64,000 bases of DNA from Archegozetes longisetosus (Eukaryota > Arthropoda > Arachnida > Sarcoptiformes > Trhypochthoniidae). Each line of letters begins with the position of its first letter. Positions within the stretch are counted from its first letter, which is position 1. Positions 25,199 through 37,100 of this stretch are shown piece by piece. The stretch is from the NCBI GenBank assembly GCA_018873245.2, contig JAEMBT020000004.1, forward strand, positions 62,001 through 126,000. Reading direction: 5' to 3'. The notes below the pieces were generated by a model. The model saw only the letters and a list, made by a program, of their open reading frames with translations, had not been told where the DNA came from and did no database searches. Position numbers and translations under genes: made by a program.

Positions 25199-25396
25199 AT
25201 TCACTCACTCACTCTGTCGCTCTTCTCCTCTCTGCAATCACTTCACTCAAAGGCATCTTTTTATTCAGACTCTGCATTTGAGGGCTGCGATCGAAATAAG
25301 TGTTGAGTTGATAGCGCATATGCTGTTTTGGACATTTCAATAGAGACCAATTCGAAATCGGATAAACTTCAATTTAAATATTGTCTTTAATTTCAA

Positions 25397-25581
25397 GTGA
25401 TATCTAAAAGCTCACTTTCTATCTGTTTAAAAGCTTTTCTCAAACTCAATGATTTTTTGATATTTAGAGTGACCTCCAGAAAGTCTGGGAGAATCTTGGA
25501 CGCCCGATCTGCCGTTTCCAGGAAGAGCTTTCTTCTGGAGAAAAAAGCTTGCTTAATTTTGATTCTAGTATTTGGTATCTA
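25397..25581 (-). other. Unrecognised minus-strand coding-like block
   Basis: The minus strand is open for about 61 codons and locally GC-richer than its surroundings. It reads ETADRASKILPDFLEVTLNI and then KKSLSLRKAFKQIES, a charged, helical-looking composition. The plus strand is also open. I do not recognise a family; it could be an isolated exon or a piece of a transposon protein. No start codon or splice context supports a complete gene. Confidence 0.25.
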
Positions 25582-25599
25582 AAGATGTTGAAACTATCT

Positions 25600-28500
25600 T
25601 ATACTCCATTCTATTGTTCTGGGAATCTGCCGAAATTAGCTTAACATGTGGCGGTGACCTTGCGAACATTAGCTCTATAAAGAACAGAAAAACCCGAGTC
25701 ATTTGTAAACACCAATTTTTAAACATTAAAGGTTTCTAACCGATGCTTAAACAAACATGTTGCTCTTATTTAATACTTTGTTATATTTTTAAAAATTGAA
25801 AAAATCAATGAAATTTCTGGATCATAATTTTGCATTTTACTCCTACAGTAATACTTGAGTGGCGATAATTTTTGAAATGTACCGAATACTTATTCAGAAA
25901 CTATTGCTTTGAACATGATATATGCAATTACCTTGTGATTAAACTGACAAATCAAACTTATCGTAAACTTGTTATTTTCGAATTGATAACTCCTAAATAT
26001 GATTAAATAGTTTGATCTATTATATTGGTCGGCTGATATTAAGCCCCGAATGTCTGAATATGTTGGCATCTATCCTATTTGCCACTAACTGTACGCTTCA
26101 GAAGCTATAATGCGTTTGTGTATTGTTTGCTAATATTAACACTAATACAACAGTGTCTCAAAGTTGATGATCATATCGAGTATAAATGTACAGAACTTTT
26201 CAATTTAAAGTGATTTATCATTTCGTTACGTGAATTGCGCTCAGTTTGAGAGTATGAAAAAGTGCAATAAAAATTGAAAGGCATTTTAAGTGAAAAAGTT
26301 TATATATCAAGTATATGATTGTGAAGTTTATTTCAAACATTTTATGTGTTATTAATTAAGTCATAGAACACTATACGAGTTTATCAAAGAATCCGATTTT
26401 TACTCCGGGCTTCAATATATTTATTAAGATTTTCCATTTCCTCTTTTTTAGACGAACTACTAATTAATTATTGAATGAACGAAACTCCTATAAAGTAAAA
26501 GGCAGTCAGTCTGAATATCTGTCGAACTGAAATTATTGCTGTTCGGATTGCACTTAAATAATTCGATTTGACAGCTGTTGAAAAAGTTTTCTTTTAGAAA
26601 ATTTTAATCATATAAGTGATTCAATGATTCGCTTTGATTGTCAGTATAAGAACAGGTAATTTTACATTGTAAATCAATTTAACATTTACAAATAGATCAT
26701 AGAAAGATCTTTGTATAATTGACGGATTCTTATTTATATCATCAAATACAAATAATAGATCTTTCGGCAAAACAAAATATTATTGAAAAATCTAGTTCAC
26801 TTATTTACTTCAATTATTATTGGAGCTAAGTTTGAGTGCGCTACAGAAGAAAATTTGTTGAAAAACCTTGCCTTATTTTCAAAATGTTCAATACTTCTCA
26901 GAATAATGTGAACAAACTGTTCAATTAAAGTATTAATATATATTTTATTGTTTTCAGTGCAACGATATCTCAATCACAATTAATTTGCGTATAATATTAA
27001 TCATTTTGTTTTGCTTCAAAAAAGTCAATTATTCGTGAGAAAAAAGCAATTAGTTAACAGTAAAGCTTAGAAAATATATTGTTTTCAATTCTCTCTGACT
27101 CGTTTAGATTAGAGATTATTTGACTTGAGGCCATATAACAACTTGTTTTTCATCGTTGACTAGCAGTCATCACATGTACCATATTTGTAGATATATTTTC
27201 TGTTAATTTCATAAATATGTAATCAACCCGTAAAGCATTTGCTAACGAACATCTGAAAAAAACCTTTTCTCCATTCGAAACAAGAATTCCATTATTGTTG
27301 AGATTTAAATTGTTTTAGCCTCTCTTATTTGGCAAGAAAATCAGTTATTAAATAATGATTGAAAAGAGGTCCAGCAAATATTTCAATGAATAGATTGAAA
27401 TAAATACATATTTTCTAATTAGAACTTTTTCAAAGTATTTTAGAGGCATTTATTTCTCCTTCGCATAGTTTATGCTTATCAAATTAACAAACAATTCTAA
27501 TCACTTTTTCAAAATTTAACATTCATATTTTTGACAAAACTATTCTTCTATTCTTAAATCCCAATTTTCCTAAATTTTCAACTTTAGAGATTTGTCAAAG
27601 AACATAATTTAATATATAATTATAAAAAGAGTCAAAAATATACGAAGTTTGATAAAATGTAGTGATTAAGTTGCGTTTGCTCGGGGATCCGCTTCACTTT
27701 AAGGTTTAAGTCAGTTTTAAATGAGAAAAAATTGAAATCTTGCTTAATTTGAGATTAACCATCATGTTTTCAGTTCTTTTTATTTAAACAAATAATAGTT
27801 AAGAAGTAGCCTCGAACTTTGTTCAGTATATTAAATATGGAAGCGTATATTTCGAAAGTCAGCAAAAATGATTACATTTAATCATTTTTCCAGTATTACT
27901 AATGATCTTAAAGATTAAGATCGAATACAAATCATACAAATCAAACACTTGAGGCAAACACTTGTGAGAGAATCGGAGAGGGACTTAATGTAAAAATTGA
28001 TTCCACTACTTAGAAGCCATTAGAGTTTTTCAGCGAAAATAACAAATAAAAATTCGTCTTTTACACAATTCTTATTGTATTAGAGCACAGATATATTATA
28101 AACTATGGTACATTGTAACAATTGTAGCAGAAGTTTCATTCTACGTTTTAATATCAATTTTCAGGTCATTTCTCTTCTTTTGTGACAATAAATACTTCTG
28201 AAAAATTTCTAAGTCTTATGATAAGTTATTCTGAAGCTTCCATATTAGTATGCAGTATAAAACTCAGGTTTCCAGATGAATAAAAGTTTTTTGGAATATA
28301 AATATAAATTTTAGAAGAAAAGTAATCAATTTGAATAATAAATTATAGAAATTTGCACAAAAAATGAACTGCTAATATCTGAGTCCATAATTTGAAAAAT
28401 GAAGTTTACTCAAATATATTTTTATAATATTATGTCAGTTTATAAATTGGAGCTTTGATCAAATATTTGAGAAATATTGACAAAGGTAAACAAATTGGTT

Positions 28501-29960
28501 TAGTTTGATCATAAAATATATATCAAAATTTGATTGCAGTTTATTCACTAGAGAGAAGAAGTTTATCATGAAATTAAAGTGTTTTGCATTGAAATAAAGT
28601 ATAAGTTATATTTTTGCGAACCAACAAAAAATACACATTAATCTTACAAGTGCGCAATTTGCCTTCTTTACCAAGAGAACAATACTTAACTGCATTGCAT
28701 TGAGGCATCGTTTCAAAGATGTATTACATCCCATTTAGTTGATTATAGCGGCAAATTACTGTAAACGAAGTTAAACAAACTGAAAATCTAAGACTTTGCA
28801 AAAAAATCAAATTAAATCAATACCAATAGCTGAACATTACTTTTTCTGGTTATACTATTCTTTTTATTTATATTACACTATATAGTATAATATATATTAT
28901 ATATAATAATAATAATACATATATATTATTAAAACATATATTTAAGTATACACATTATATATCAGTCGTGGTGTATGATTATATAGATCTTTCTAAACTT
29001 TGATTAGAAACAAACCAAACATAAAATATGAGTAAGTTTTCTAAAATGTGACCTTGCAAAAACAATCAATTTATTTAATGTTAAGACTTGTTCAAATTTT
29101 GTTCATATCTTTATCTTTTATCAAATTTAATAAATATCTTCTAATTAAATGTATTTTTTATAGTGAAAGTAGCTCTTGTTTTAAATTGATTTGTAATCAT
29201 TTATAACATACCGATTGATCAGAATGAAAACAAGTAATCAAAAGTAACCCGGTTTTAAAGGAGTTCGAACTACTTAAATCGTCTGACATATACTGTATGA
29301 ATTATCCATCAAGTATTAAGTAAGAAAGGTACTGTTTGTCAAATCAAATTCAATTTGACGACACAGTTTCTTACGAAGCTATGTTGTGGTCGTTGTGTTG
29401 TGCCACATACGATTGTGCCACATACGAGCCACATACGAATTACCCGCACTTTTTCAAATGGAAGTTCAAGTACCCATTAAACTATAGCTCAAATTTTAAT
29501 CTTAAGAAAATTGACCATCAAATGGTAGAGTTTTAGATAAGTTTTTCTAAAACCTTTTCATCTCGATTGGCGTATATTTGATTTTTAAAAACTTGGCTAA
29601 CCATCAAATTTAGGGTAAAGGTCCAAAATGTTCTGAGAGTGTAGCTCTACTTTCATAAAAGTACGACGGTCGTACTGCGACCGTCTGCTGTATCTCTTCA
29701 ATAATCACTTATCCCCTAATATAAAATGAAACCTTTTAGTCGTTTGTATTTTTGACCAGCATTTCAAAAATTGATTTATGTATGTGCACAATTATTGAAT
29801 CAGAAATTTAAAACCTGGACAATTACAGATTTATAATAGGATTCCATCAATCACGTAATTACCGTAAAAATATATTTCGAGCACAAAAGCATGTTTTGAT
29901 CTCATTTCCAATGAGTAAGACCTCAAAGCAAATCTCTATAGCACACTATCTTTTTAACAC
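25600..29960. other. Intergenic stretch, no supported gene
   Basis: Low-GC DNA, including an alternating AT tract at 28870-28970. At 29405-29440 the 11-base word GCCACATACGA occurs two to three times in tandem within a short frame (29336-29536) that is otherwise unremarkable. A small palindrome, GACGGTCGTACTGCGACCGTC with one mismatch, lies at 29666-29686. Confidence 0.45.
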
Positions 29961-29965
29961 TTTCC

Positions 29966-30004
<39 letters not shown>
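29966..30004. repeat. (CTGT)n microsatellite
   Basis: About nine perfect CTGT units. Confidence 0.97.
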
Positions 30005-30007
<3 letters not shown>

Positions 30008-30679
30008 CTTTTTTCTTATGTAAGTCTCTCTGAATGACTGACTGTTTTTATTGTTACTTTATCTGTGATCCGTTTGATCCTTTTATGTATATATAAAATG
30101 ATAAGAGTTGTCGGTGTAAGTTTTGCTCTATTATTGGAGAAACTGCTCAATCTGAAAGTGTGCTCAATTCTATTCGAAAAATTGCTTTTTAAGTACTTTT
30201 GATTCTAAAAACAAATATCTTTATTAATCTAATCAAAAAATTGTTACCCCAAATCATATCTAGAGGTTATTTAATGAAGTTTCGTGTTTTTATTAACAAT
30301 TAATTTTGAATGAATAATATGAAATCTGTTGTAGATTTAACACAAACTTGCTTTTACATAACCTTCTTTAGGAACTTGTCGTACTGTACCTAAGGCTGTA
30401 CCGAGTATTGAACCAAAACCAAATATGATATTACTTGCAATTACACATTCGAGTCAGAATCGCGGCACTCATATTTCAATCAATTTGTTCAACTCTTTTC
30501 ATCAATATTTATAAAGTGATTTTTCAAACCTGTCAATAGTAATCATTTGATTGTTTACGTTGAAGGCATCAAATCATAATTTATTATTTATTGTGATTCT
30601 AAATTTTCGAATTATGTTCAACAGGAGTCTACCTTCAAATAAAATAGTTACAACTTGTGATTTGTTCAATTGTAAGACA

Positions 30680-30796
30680 AGTCTATATTAATACTCTCGG
30701 TGAGGCTGCGACTCTAAGCTGTCAAATATTATCTCAATACTATATTACAGAATCAAGTATTTCAATTACTCAAGCGGCCAGTGGCTACTCTTCGGT
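30680..30796 (+). other. Possible orphan immunoglobulin-domain exon
   Basis: One plus frame reads VRQVYINTLGEAATLSCQI, which has the GEAxTLxC signature of the first half of an Ig V/I-set domain. It stays open to a consensus donor (TCG|GTAAGC at 30797) just before a stop. A weak acceptor (TTGTAAG) lies upstream. No tryptophan core or second cysteine follows in this exon. It lies 370 bases upstream of the start exon of the Sidestep-like receptor, in the same direction, so it may be a relic of a tandem duplicate, or chance. Confidence 0.3.
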
Positions 30797-31161
30797 AAGC
30801 TGAACATTCTAGCTAGCCCTGCAGGTCATCTTGGTTCCGATGCTACCTTCCACTAATTCGTGCTTTCGATGGCAGACAGACAGATACTAGACAAAATATA
30901 TTTCTACTATATCTAGTAATATAATTCTATCAAGTTATAAAATGGATACTTAAAGATATGCTTTGAACTAGTATTATATCGTATTAAATAATACTTATAC
31001 TTAGTATCGATAAAGTTATTTTTGTAAAACATTACATATAAATATATTTTATATTATTCTCTCATTTTTTAGATCTGACTTCAGCAACTTATAAATTGAT
31101 AAACAGGAGAAGTATATTCTAAGAAGAATTAACTTAACAATCATACTATCATCGCGTTAAA

Positions 31162-34100
31162 ATGAGTTACATTTTCGAGTCTTGTCTCATCCATTTATTC
31201 TTACTATTGATCATACGAAATATACGAACAAGTAAGTCATTCAAATTAACCCAAAAGACAGCAATACATCCTAAAGCTTAATAATCCATGATAGATGTGA
31301 ATAGTGTCTGACGGAGGGCTCGTCTCTATGCTTTTAGGACACGTTTCCCATCACATTAATGCATATACCGTCGACTGATAAATGTTATGAATCTATTCCG
31401 TATTAATCCCTGATATGTTTAGATAAGATAAGAGGGACGAGACATAAGTTTAAATAATAATAAGTTAGTCATTGTAAAACGTAATCGGTATTATAGAGTT
31501 AGTCTAGCAAATGCCAAAATTTTTTCATTAACATGGCTCAAGATCTATGATTGATAGTTCACTAATCACTGATTACTGAGAATGCATTCATTGATTAATG
31601 TGAATATACTTAACACAAATATGAATGAGTTGCCTCACTCTAGAGTTTATGAGCCTTTTGCATCTTTTTAGGATTGATAAATATACAATATTTCTGTTGA
31701 CGGTACGTACAGCCGTAACCAGGCTTTTGAGTTTGGGGGATCAAAAGACTTTTTTGTCACAAATCAATTTAATTGTATCAAAATTTATATAAAAGTTGTT
31801 TTTCTATTACAATGATTTTTCGAAAATTGATCTAAATTTGAATTAGAGACAGTCTCACACACACACGCACACACAAGCATTTACAAAACCAATGGTAAGT
31901 CATACATAGAATCAGAAAAATGACTAAGTTCTTCCTAAAGACTGAAAATGTGTTCGATATGTTCGAAAAGTATTTTTGCTGTTTGACAATTTTGTTTGAA
32001 ATTATCAAAATCTAAGTTAAAATGAGCGGCAAATCGTGTCATCGCATCAAAGTTCATAAATAACTTGAATTTTCGATCAATAGCTTATTGCCAACAAAAT
32101 ACCTGTCATTTTACTGTCAAATCTCTGACTTATATTTAAAAAGTAAGCAATTGATTCATACGAACAAAGATTCATTTTATAAGATTGAAGAGTTTTAACT
32201 CAACAATTGTTTCAAATTGTAACCGACTATTGTTCTAAGTGTTTAGGCATTTCCTACTGCTATATCTGGGGGCCCGGCCCCCTTTGCTCATAGCTGGTTG
32301 CGATTGTGGCGATACGTAATGTACTTTTAGTTATATCAAATGTACAGTTGCCGAAACAGAAAGATAGATTGATAAAGTGGGTATTGACTACAACATGTAA
32401 AACTTAGTCAAAACAAACTTTATATTTAACCACGAACCATAAAGTAGGTGTTTGTTTTTAATCGGTAGGAGATCGTGATTCAGTGTCTTTGCATGCATTT
32501 TTATCTCGAAACTTTTCATGCAAAACCTTTTGATCATATTAAGTTTGTTTTGACGTTGCAGTGAAATCAACTCTATTTTTCTATTATTTATTTTATTTCG
32601 GCAACTGTACAATGGTCGTGAAGCACACCTCTCTCTCTTCATTCCTCATGCTTGCAGTTCATGAATGAAACAAAATTTGGTAGTTACATAGGTAGTTATT
32701 GTTCGACTCATAGTTTAAGAATAATAATCAACACCTCATTTAACGATCATAAGAAAACATTTATTGACTGAAATGTTGTCAATTAACTTTGAACTAACTT
32801 CACTCAAAAAGTCAATCAAATCTTTAATTTTTGATCACTATTAGGGCATTAATTATTAAAATATAACGATTCATATTTTAAGTTTAATATTTTTCATGAG
32901 TAATTGAGTGAATGAGTAGACCCAAGAAAATTGACTGTGCACGCACCAGTCAGGGATTAGATAAAGGCAGATTTACTTGATAATGAGCCGTATTCTGAGT
33001 TCTGTTTTGAGTTCGATCTCGACTCAAGTTAGACTTGATGCTATTGCAATTTGTACTTTCAAGTCTAACTTGAGTCGAGGTCGAGCTTAAGACAGAACTC
33101 AGAATAAGGCTCGATAATTGTACCATCGACCGATAAAAGTTGTGTATTTATTAATTCTAAAAAGATACATAAGAGCTGATAAACTTTAGAGAGAGGGAGA
33201 CAACTCATCCAGATCTGTGTCGAGTTTACTGATATTAATCAATATATGCAATCTTAATAATCAATTTAGAACTTTTAAACCATAGATCTTGAGTCATGTT
33301 AATGATAAAATTTCTACAAAATACTGAGTCGAAATTTTTTCAATGAGGTTGAAAATAACACATCTTGATGAGAAGTTTTTGTCATCCCTTTAAAAACGTG
33401 TTCCTTTAGATTGAATTTCTACGACTAAACTAAGAACTAATCATATTTTGAAATGACTAAATGATTATTATCTCAATTTATGTCTCGTCCCTGTTATTTT
33501 ATCCAAACTTATCAGGGCTTAATCCGGAATCAATGCATAACATTTTTGAATCGATGATAATTTGATAAGTATATGAATACCCTTCGATACATACTGACGC
33601 ATTACTTTAGTTTCTATCCACGATTAGTAAGTTTTAAACTATATCCTCCAAAACAACAAGAGTGCCATAGATTTGACCCCTTAAAAGACACTTTCCTTCA
33701 TAATAAATGTTTTTGAAGGATTTCAAATTTTTAACCAATCGTTTTACATGCAATTAATGTCATCATTAAGAACCGGAAATTCGGTGCAAAATTTTTAGTG
33801 AAACGGGGGGTGATTCGGTGCTTGAAAACTGAAAAAACGGTGCAAAAATGTGCAGAAAAACTCCGAAGTTTATTGATAATCAATGAAAATTAAGTATAAA
33901 AACAATGCAAAACTAGTTAAAATGTTTATTATTATAATTATATTCAATAATATTCAACATTTCCATGTTACTAACGGTAATGTTTGGACGAATTTCTTGT
34001 ATTCTTTTGAATCTCGCGAAAGATCTTTCAACATTTACTGTGACTAGAGGCGTAAACGCTGATTTAAGTTTGAAATCGAAGCTCTTTTCATTTAAAGTGA

Positions 34101-37100
34101 AAGATATTAGATCTGTATTATTGCTAATACAAAATTAAAACTAGAGACATTAAAACTTAAAAATTATATCATATGTTAGAGCACATGATTTAATTATGGA
34201 AAGTTTTGAGGGGTTTTCTACTAATGATTTACCAAGAAATTATTAAAAAGGTGCGAAAATAGGTGAAAACGGTGATTCGGTGAACAAATGGGGCTTTCGG
34301 TGATAAAAGGTGATAAAAACTCTCAAATACAAGACACCCATTATATGATTCAAACTCATATTTAACTTAGAGCTCAATATCTATACTTAGAAAAAAAGGT
34401 GCTGTCGGTGATTTACCGGTTCTTAGTCATCATTGATAAAAATCAGATAGTTCAACAAAAATAAAGCGTACAGTGTCTATCATCTAAGGACGGTGTGACC
34501 CCCAAAGTTTTTCCTCATTAAAGGGCCAAACAGTGAAAATAATGAAATTCATATTCTTATATTATCGGCTCTGTGTATTAATAAGTAGTACCCCTTAATA
34601 GGGAAAAATTGGGGATCCCGCAGCTCTTAGAAGATAGACACTGTAACTTATTGAACACTCAAAACTGCCTTATATCTCAATAGATTATGCTTTTTTTGTT
34701 GAACTATCTGATTATCTATAGATTTTCAATCAATGGTGATGTTAATCGCATGTAAAACGATTAGTTGAAAATTTGAAAACTTTGAAGGAAATATCTTTTA
34801 AATGGTCAAATCTATGGCACCTTTTATTGTCTTTGAGTATACATCTAATAAATATTATTACTGGTTATTTCGTATACTGTACTCTATTTACAATTTAACT
34901 CAAATCAATTATATTAAATGATCAATCAATCAAATTGAGTCGATGTTGCTTGTCAAACGATTTACTAGTTTTTAAAAGTGACTATTATTCTAAAAGACTT
35001 GAACTTAATTTTGTAGTTTTGTCAATTGAAACCTTCGAAATTCAATTAGATCACATGATTTGCAGTAGGAAGTTGATCAAATTTGAATAATTTTTAAATT
35101 TTCACAACTTCTTTTTAAGTTAAAATTGAATAAACACTCGTTGAAAGATTTATGTTAAAAGATACAATTTTAACATAATCATTTAAGGTCTAGTTTGATC
35201 TTACAGTGATTACGATAACAGTTTCTATTCAATTACATTTTGATTTATCATTTTTGCCTATGAGTAAAAATCTGTATTTTGGTTGAATACTACAGTATAA
35301 ACCAATTCTTAAGTAAATAATGCATCCATTTCTTAAATAGTTACTAGTATTTTCAGGTTGACTGTAGTTTTTCCGACCTTATATAAACACAAATTAATTT
35401 TGAATGAATGAGAAAAGCTCGAGAAGAACATAGAATCTATCTAAAGTATTGACAATAAATTAAACAAAATCTTATCTTTTTGTGCACAAATAGTAATTTC
35501 ACTGACAAGATAGACATGTAAATGAAACAAGTTATAACTAGTTATTTGTCAAATTTGTCAATATTATCTCAATAAATTCGTTTATCCACACTTAGAGTAT
35601 ACTCCTTTTTGCTATTCAAAAAAGCCAGCTCTTTTTAGGAAAAAATGCAGAAACCTATAATAATCCTTAAAATTTGTATTTCTCCAAAACACATCATTTT
35701 ATTGGAGGCTATGAGACTGAGTTTATCCTAATTTTAAACATAATATGTACCTTGAAAGCATGTTCGCAATTACTCTGGAGAAATTTTGCTTACTAGTTTA
35801 TTAGCAAATGGTTCGTATATTTTCTCACAATTATTTGCTGCTTCGTTTATTTATTGCATTACTGATTATAATTTATTAGCATATATTGAGATCTGAGTTC
35901 AAGTCGATTTTCATCGATCAAAAATTGCGACTTTGTGCAAAAATTAACAAATGGCTATAAGCAGCTGGATAGTCTATGATTTGCGAGGGTATCGTTTTTG
36001 CCAAAAATTAATAAAATTGATTGATTGAGGAATTTTTCTTTATTTTTAATGTTCTAAATTAATGAAATGAGTAGAAAATTGCTACCTCAAATAATAATGC
36101 TCTGTAGCCTTACTATCATTAAATTTATTCAATATAGTTAACTATCAAACGTGTTCAGTCATAAGACTATGATTCAACTATACTAGTATATTTTGATTCA
36201 GATTTTGAATTCCAGTATTGAGTTATAAAAAATCAAGAGCAGGACCTTTAACAAGAATTTAAAACTCTGGACGAAACTTTTTCTATTACCACTGCATTCA
36301 AATTAATTGCGCTAACAGTTCTAATGAGATTTTGAAGGCTCCACATGTCTATCAGACATTTTGAGCTAACGTATGCATTAATTAAATGCCTGATTCAATT
36401 TTGCTAAATGTCATGCGTTTAGTATTTTGCAGTCAGTCATCTTATAAATGGTCAATATAAATAAGAACAGCTTATGTTAAGACTCAATATATTTGCATTA
36501 AGTCGATTCGTACGAGCTTATTTCATGAGCAAATTGTCAATAGTTTTTGTTCTGCTTCTTCGTCAAAAGATTAGCTAAAATAAGCTCCTTATTTGAAAAA
36601 TTAATGCAAACTGCATTCAAGTGATTTATAAGAATCGGTAAAAATATAAATCTAACAATATAGCATTTTATCTTTTGGCAGATCCGTTAACTGCAATCAG
36701 TATTAAGCAGCCAATGATTGGATCAGAACATTATCAAAGTAAATAATGTTCACATATTATTTTCAATAGATTTAATTAGAATTTTCAAATTATTATCCAG
36801 TTTATTCAGATGTCGAAACTGTAGTCGGCGGTAGAGCTTCGCTACCCTGTCATTTAAGAATGCCTGCTTCCTCAGATTCTATTACATTAATTTTATGGTA
36901 TAGAGGAGAAGATATTTCTGGGCAACCGATTTATAGTGTGGACGCCAGAAATAATAGGAATAATAATATGGAGCTCGAAAGTGCAAAACATTTTGTTAGT
37001 CGTCAGTACAGCGGAAGAATCAGTTTTAACATGACGGCAGATCCAGCATTATTAACAATTGACCCAATTATCGATTCTGATGACGGCCAGTATTGGTGTC

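Larger units (their letters stand above)
31270..33660. mobile_element. Large fold-back element in receptor intron 1, hosting three other elements
   Basis: Left-arm segments (31380-31470, 31500-31560, 31600-31690) reappear inverted and in reverse order at 33440-33550, 33280-33340 and 33125-33215. Shared runs include GGGACGAGACATAA and its complement, and CATAGATCTTGAGTCATGTT on one side. Similarity is weaker at the outer tips. The interior has been invaded by a hAT-like copy (31702-32297), a 271-bp MITE (32341-32611) and a 128-bp hairpin (32985-33112). Confidence 0.65.
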
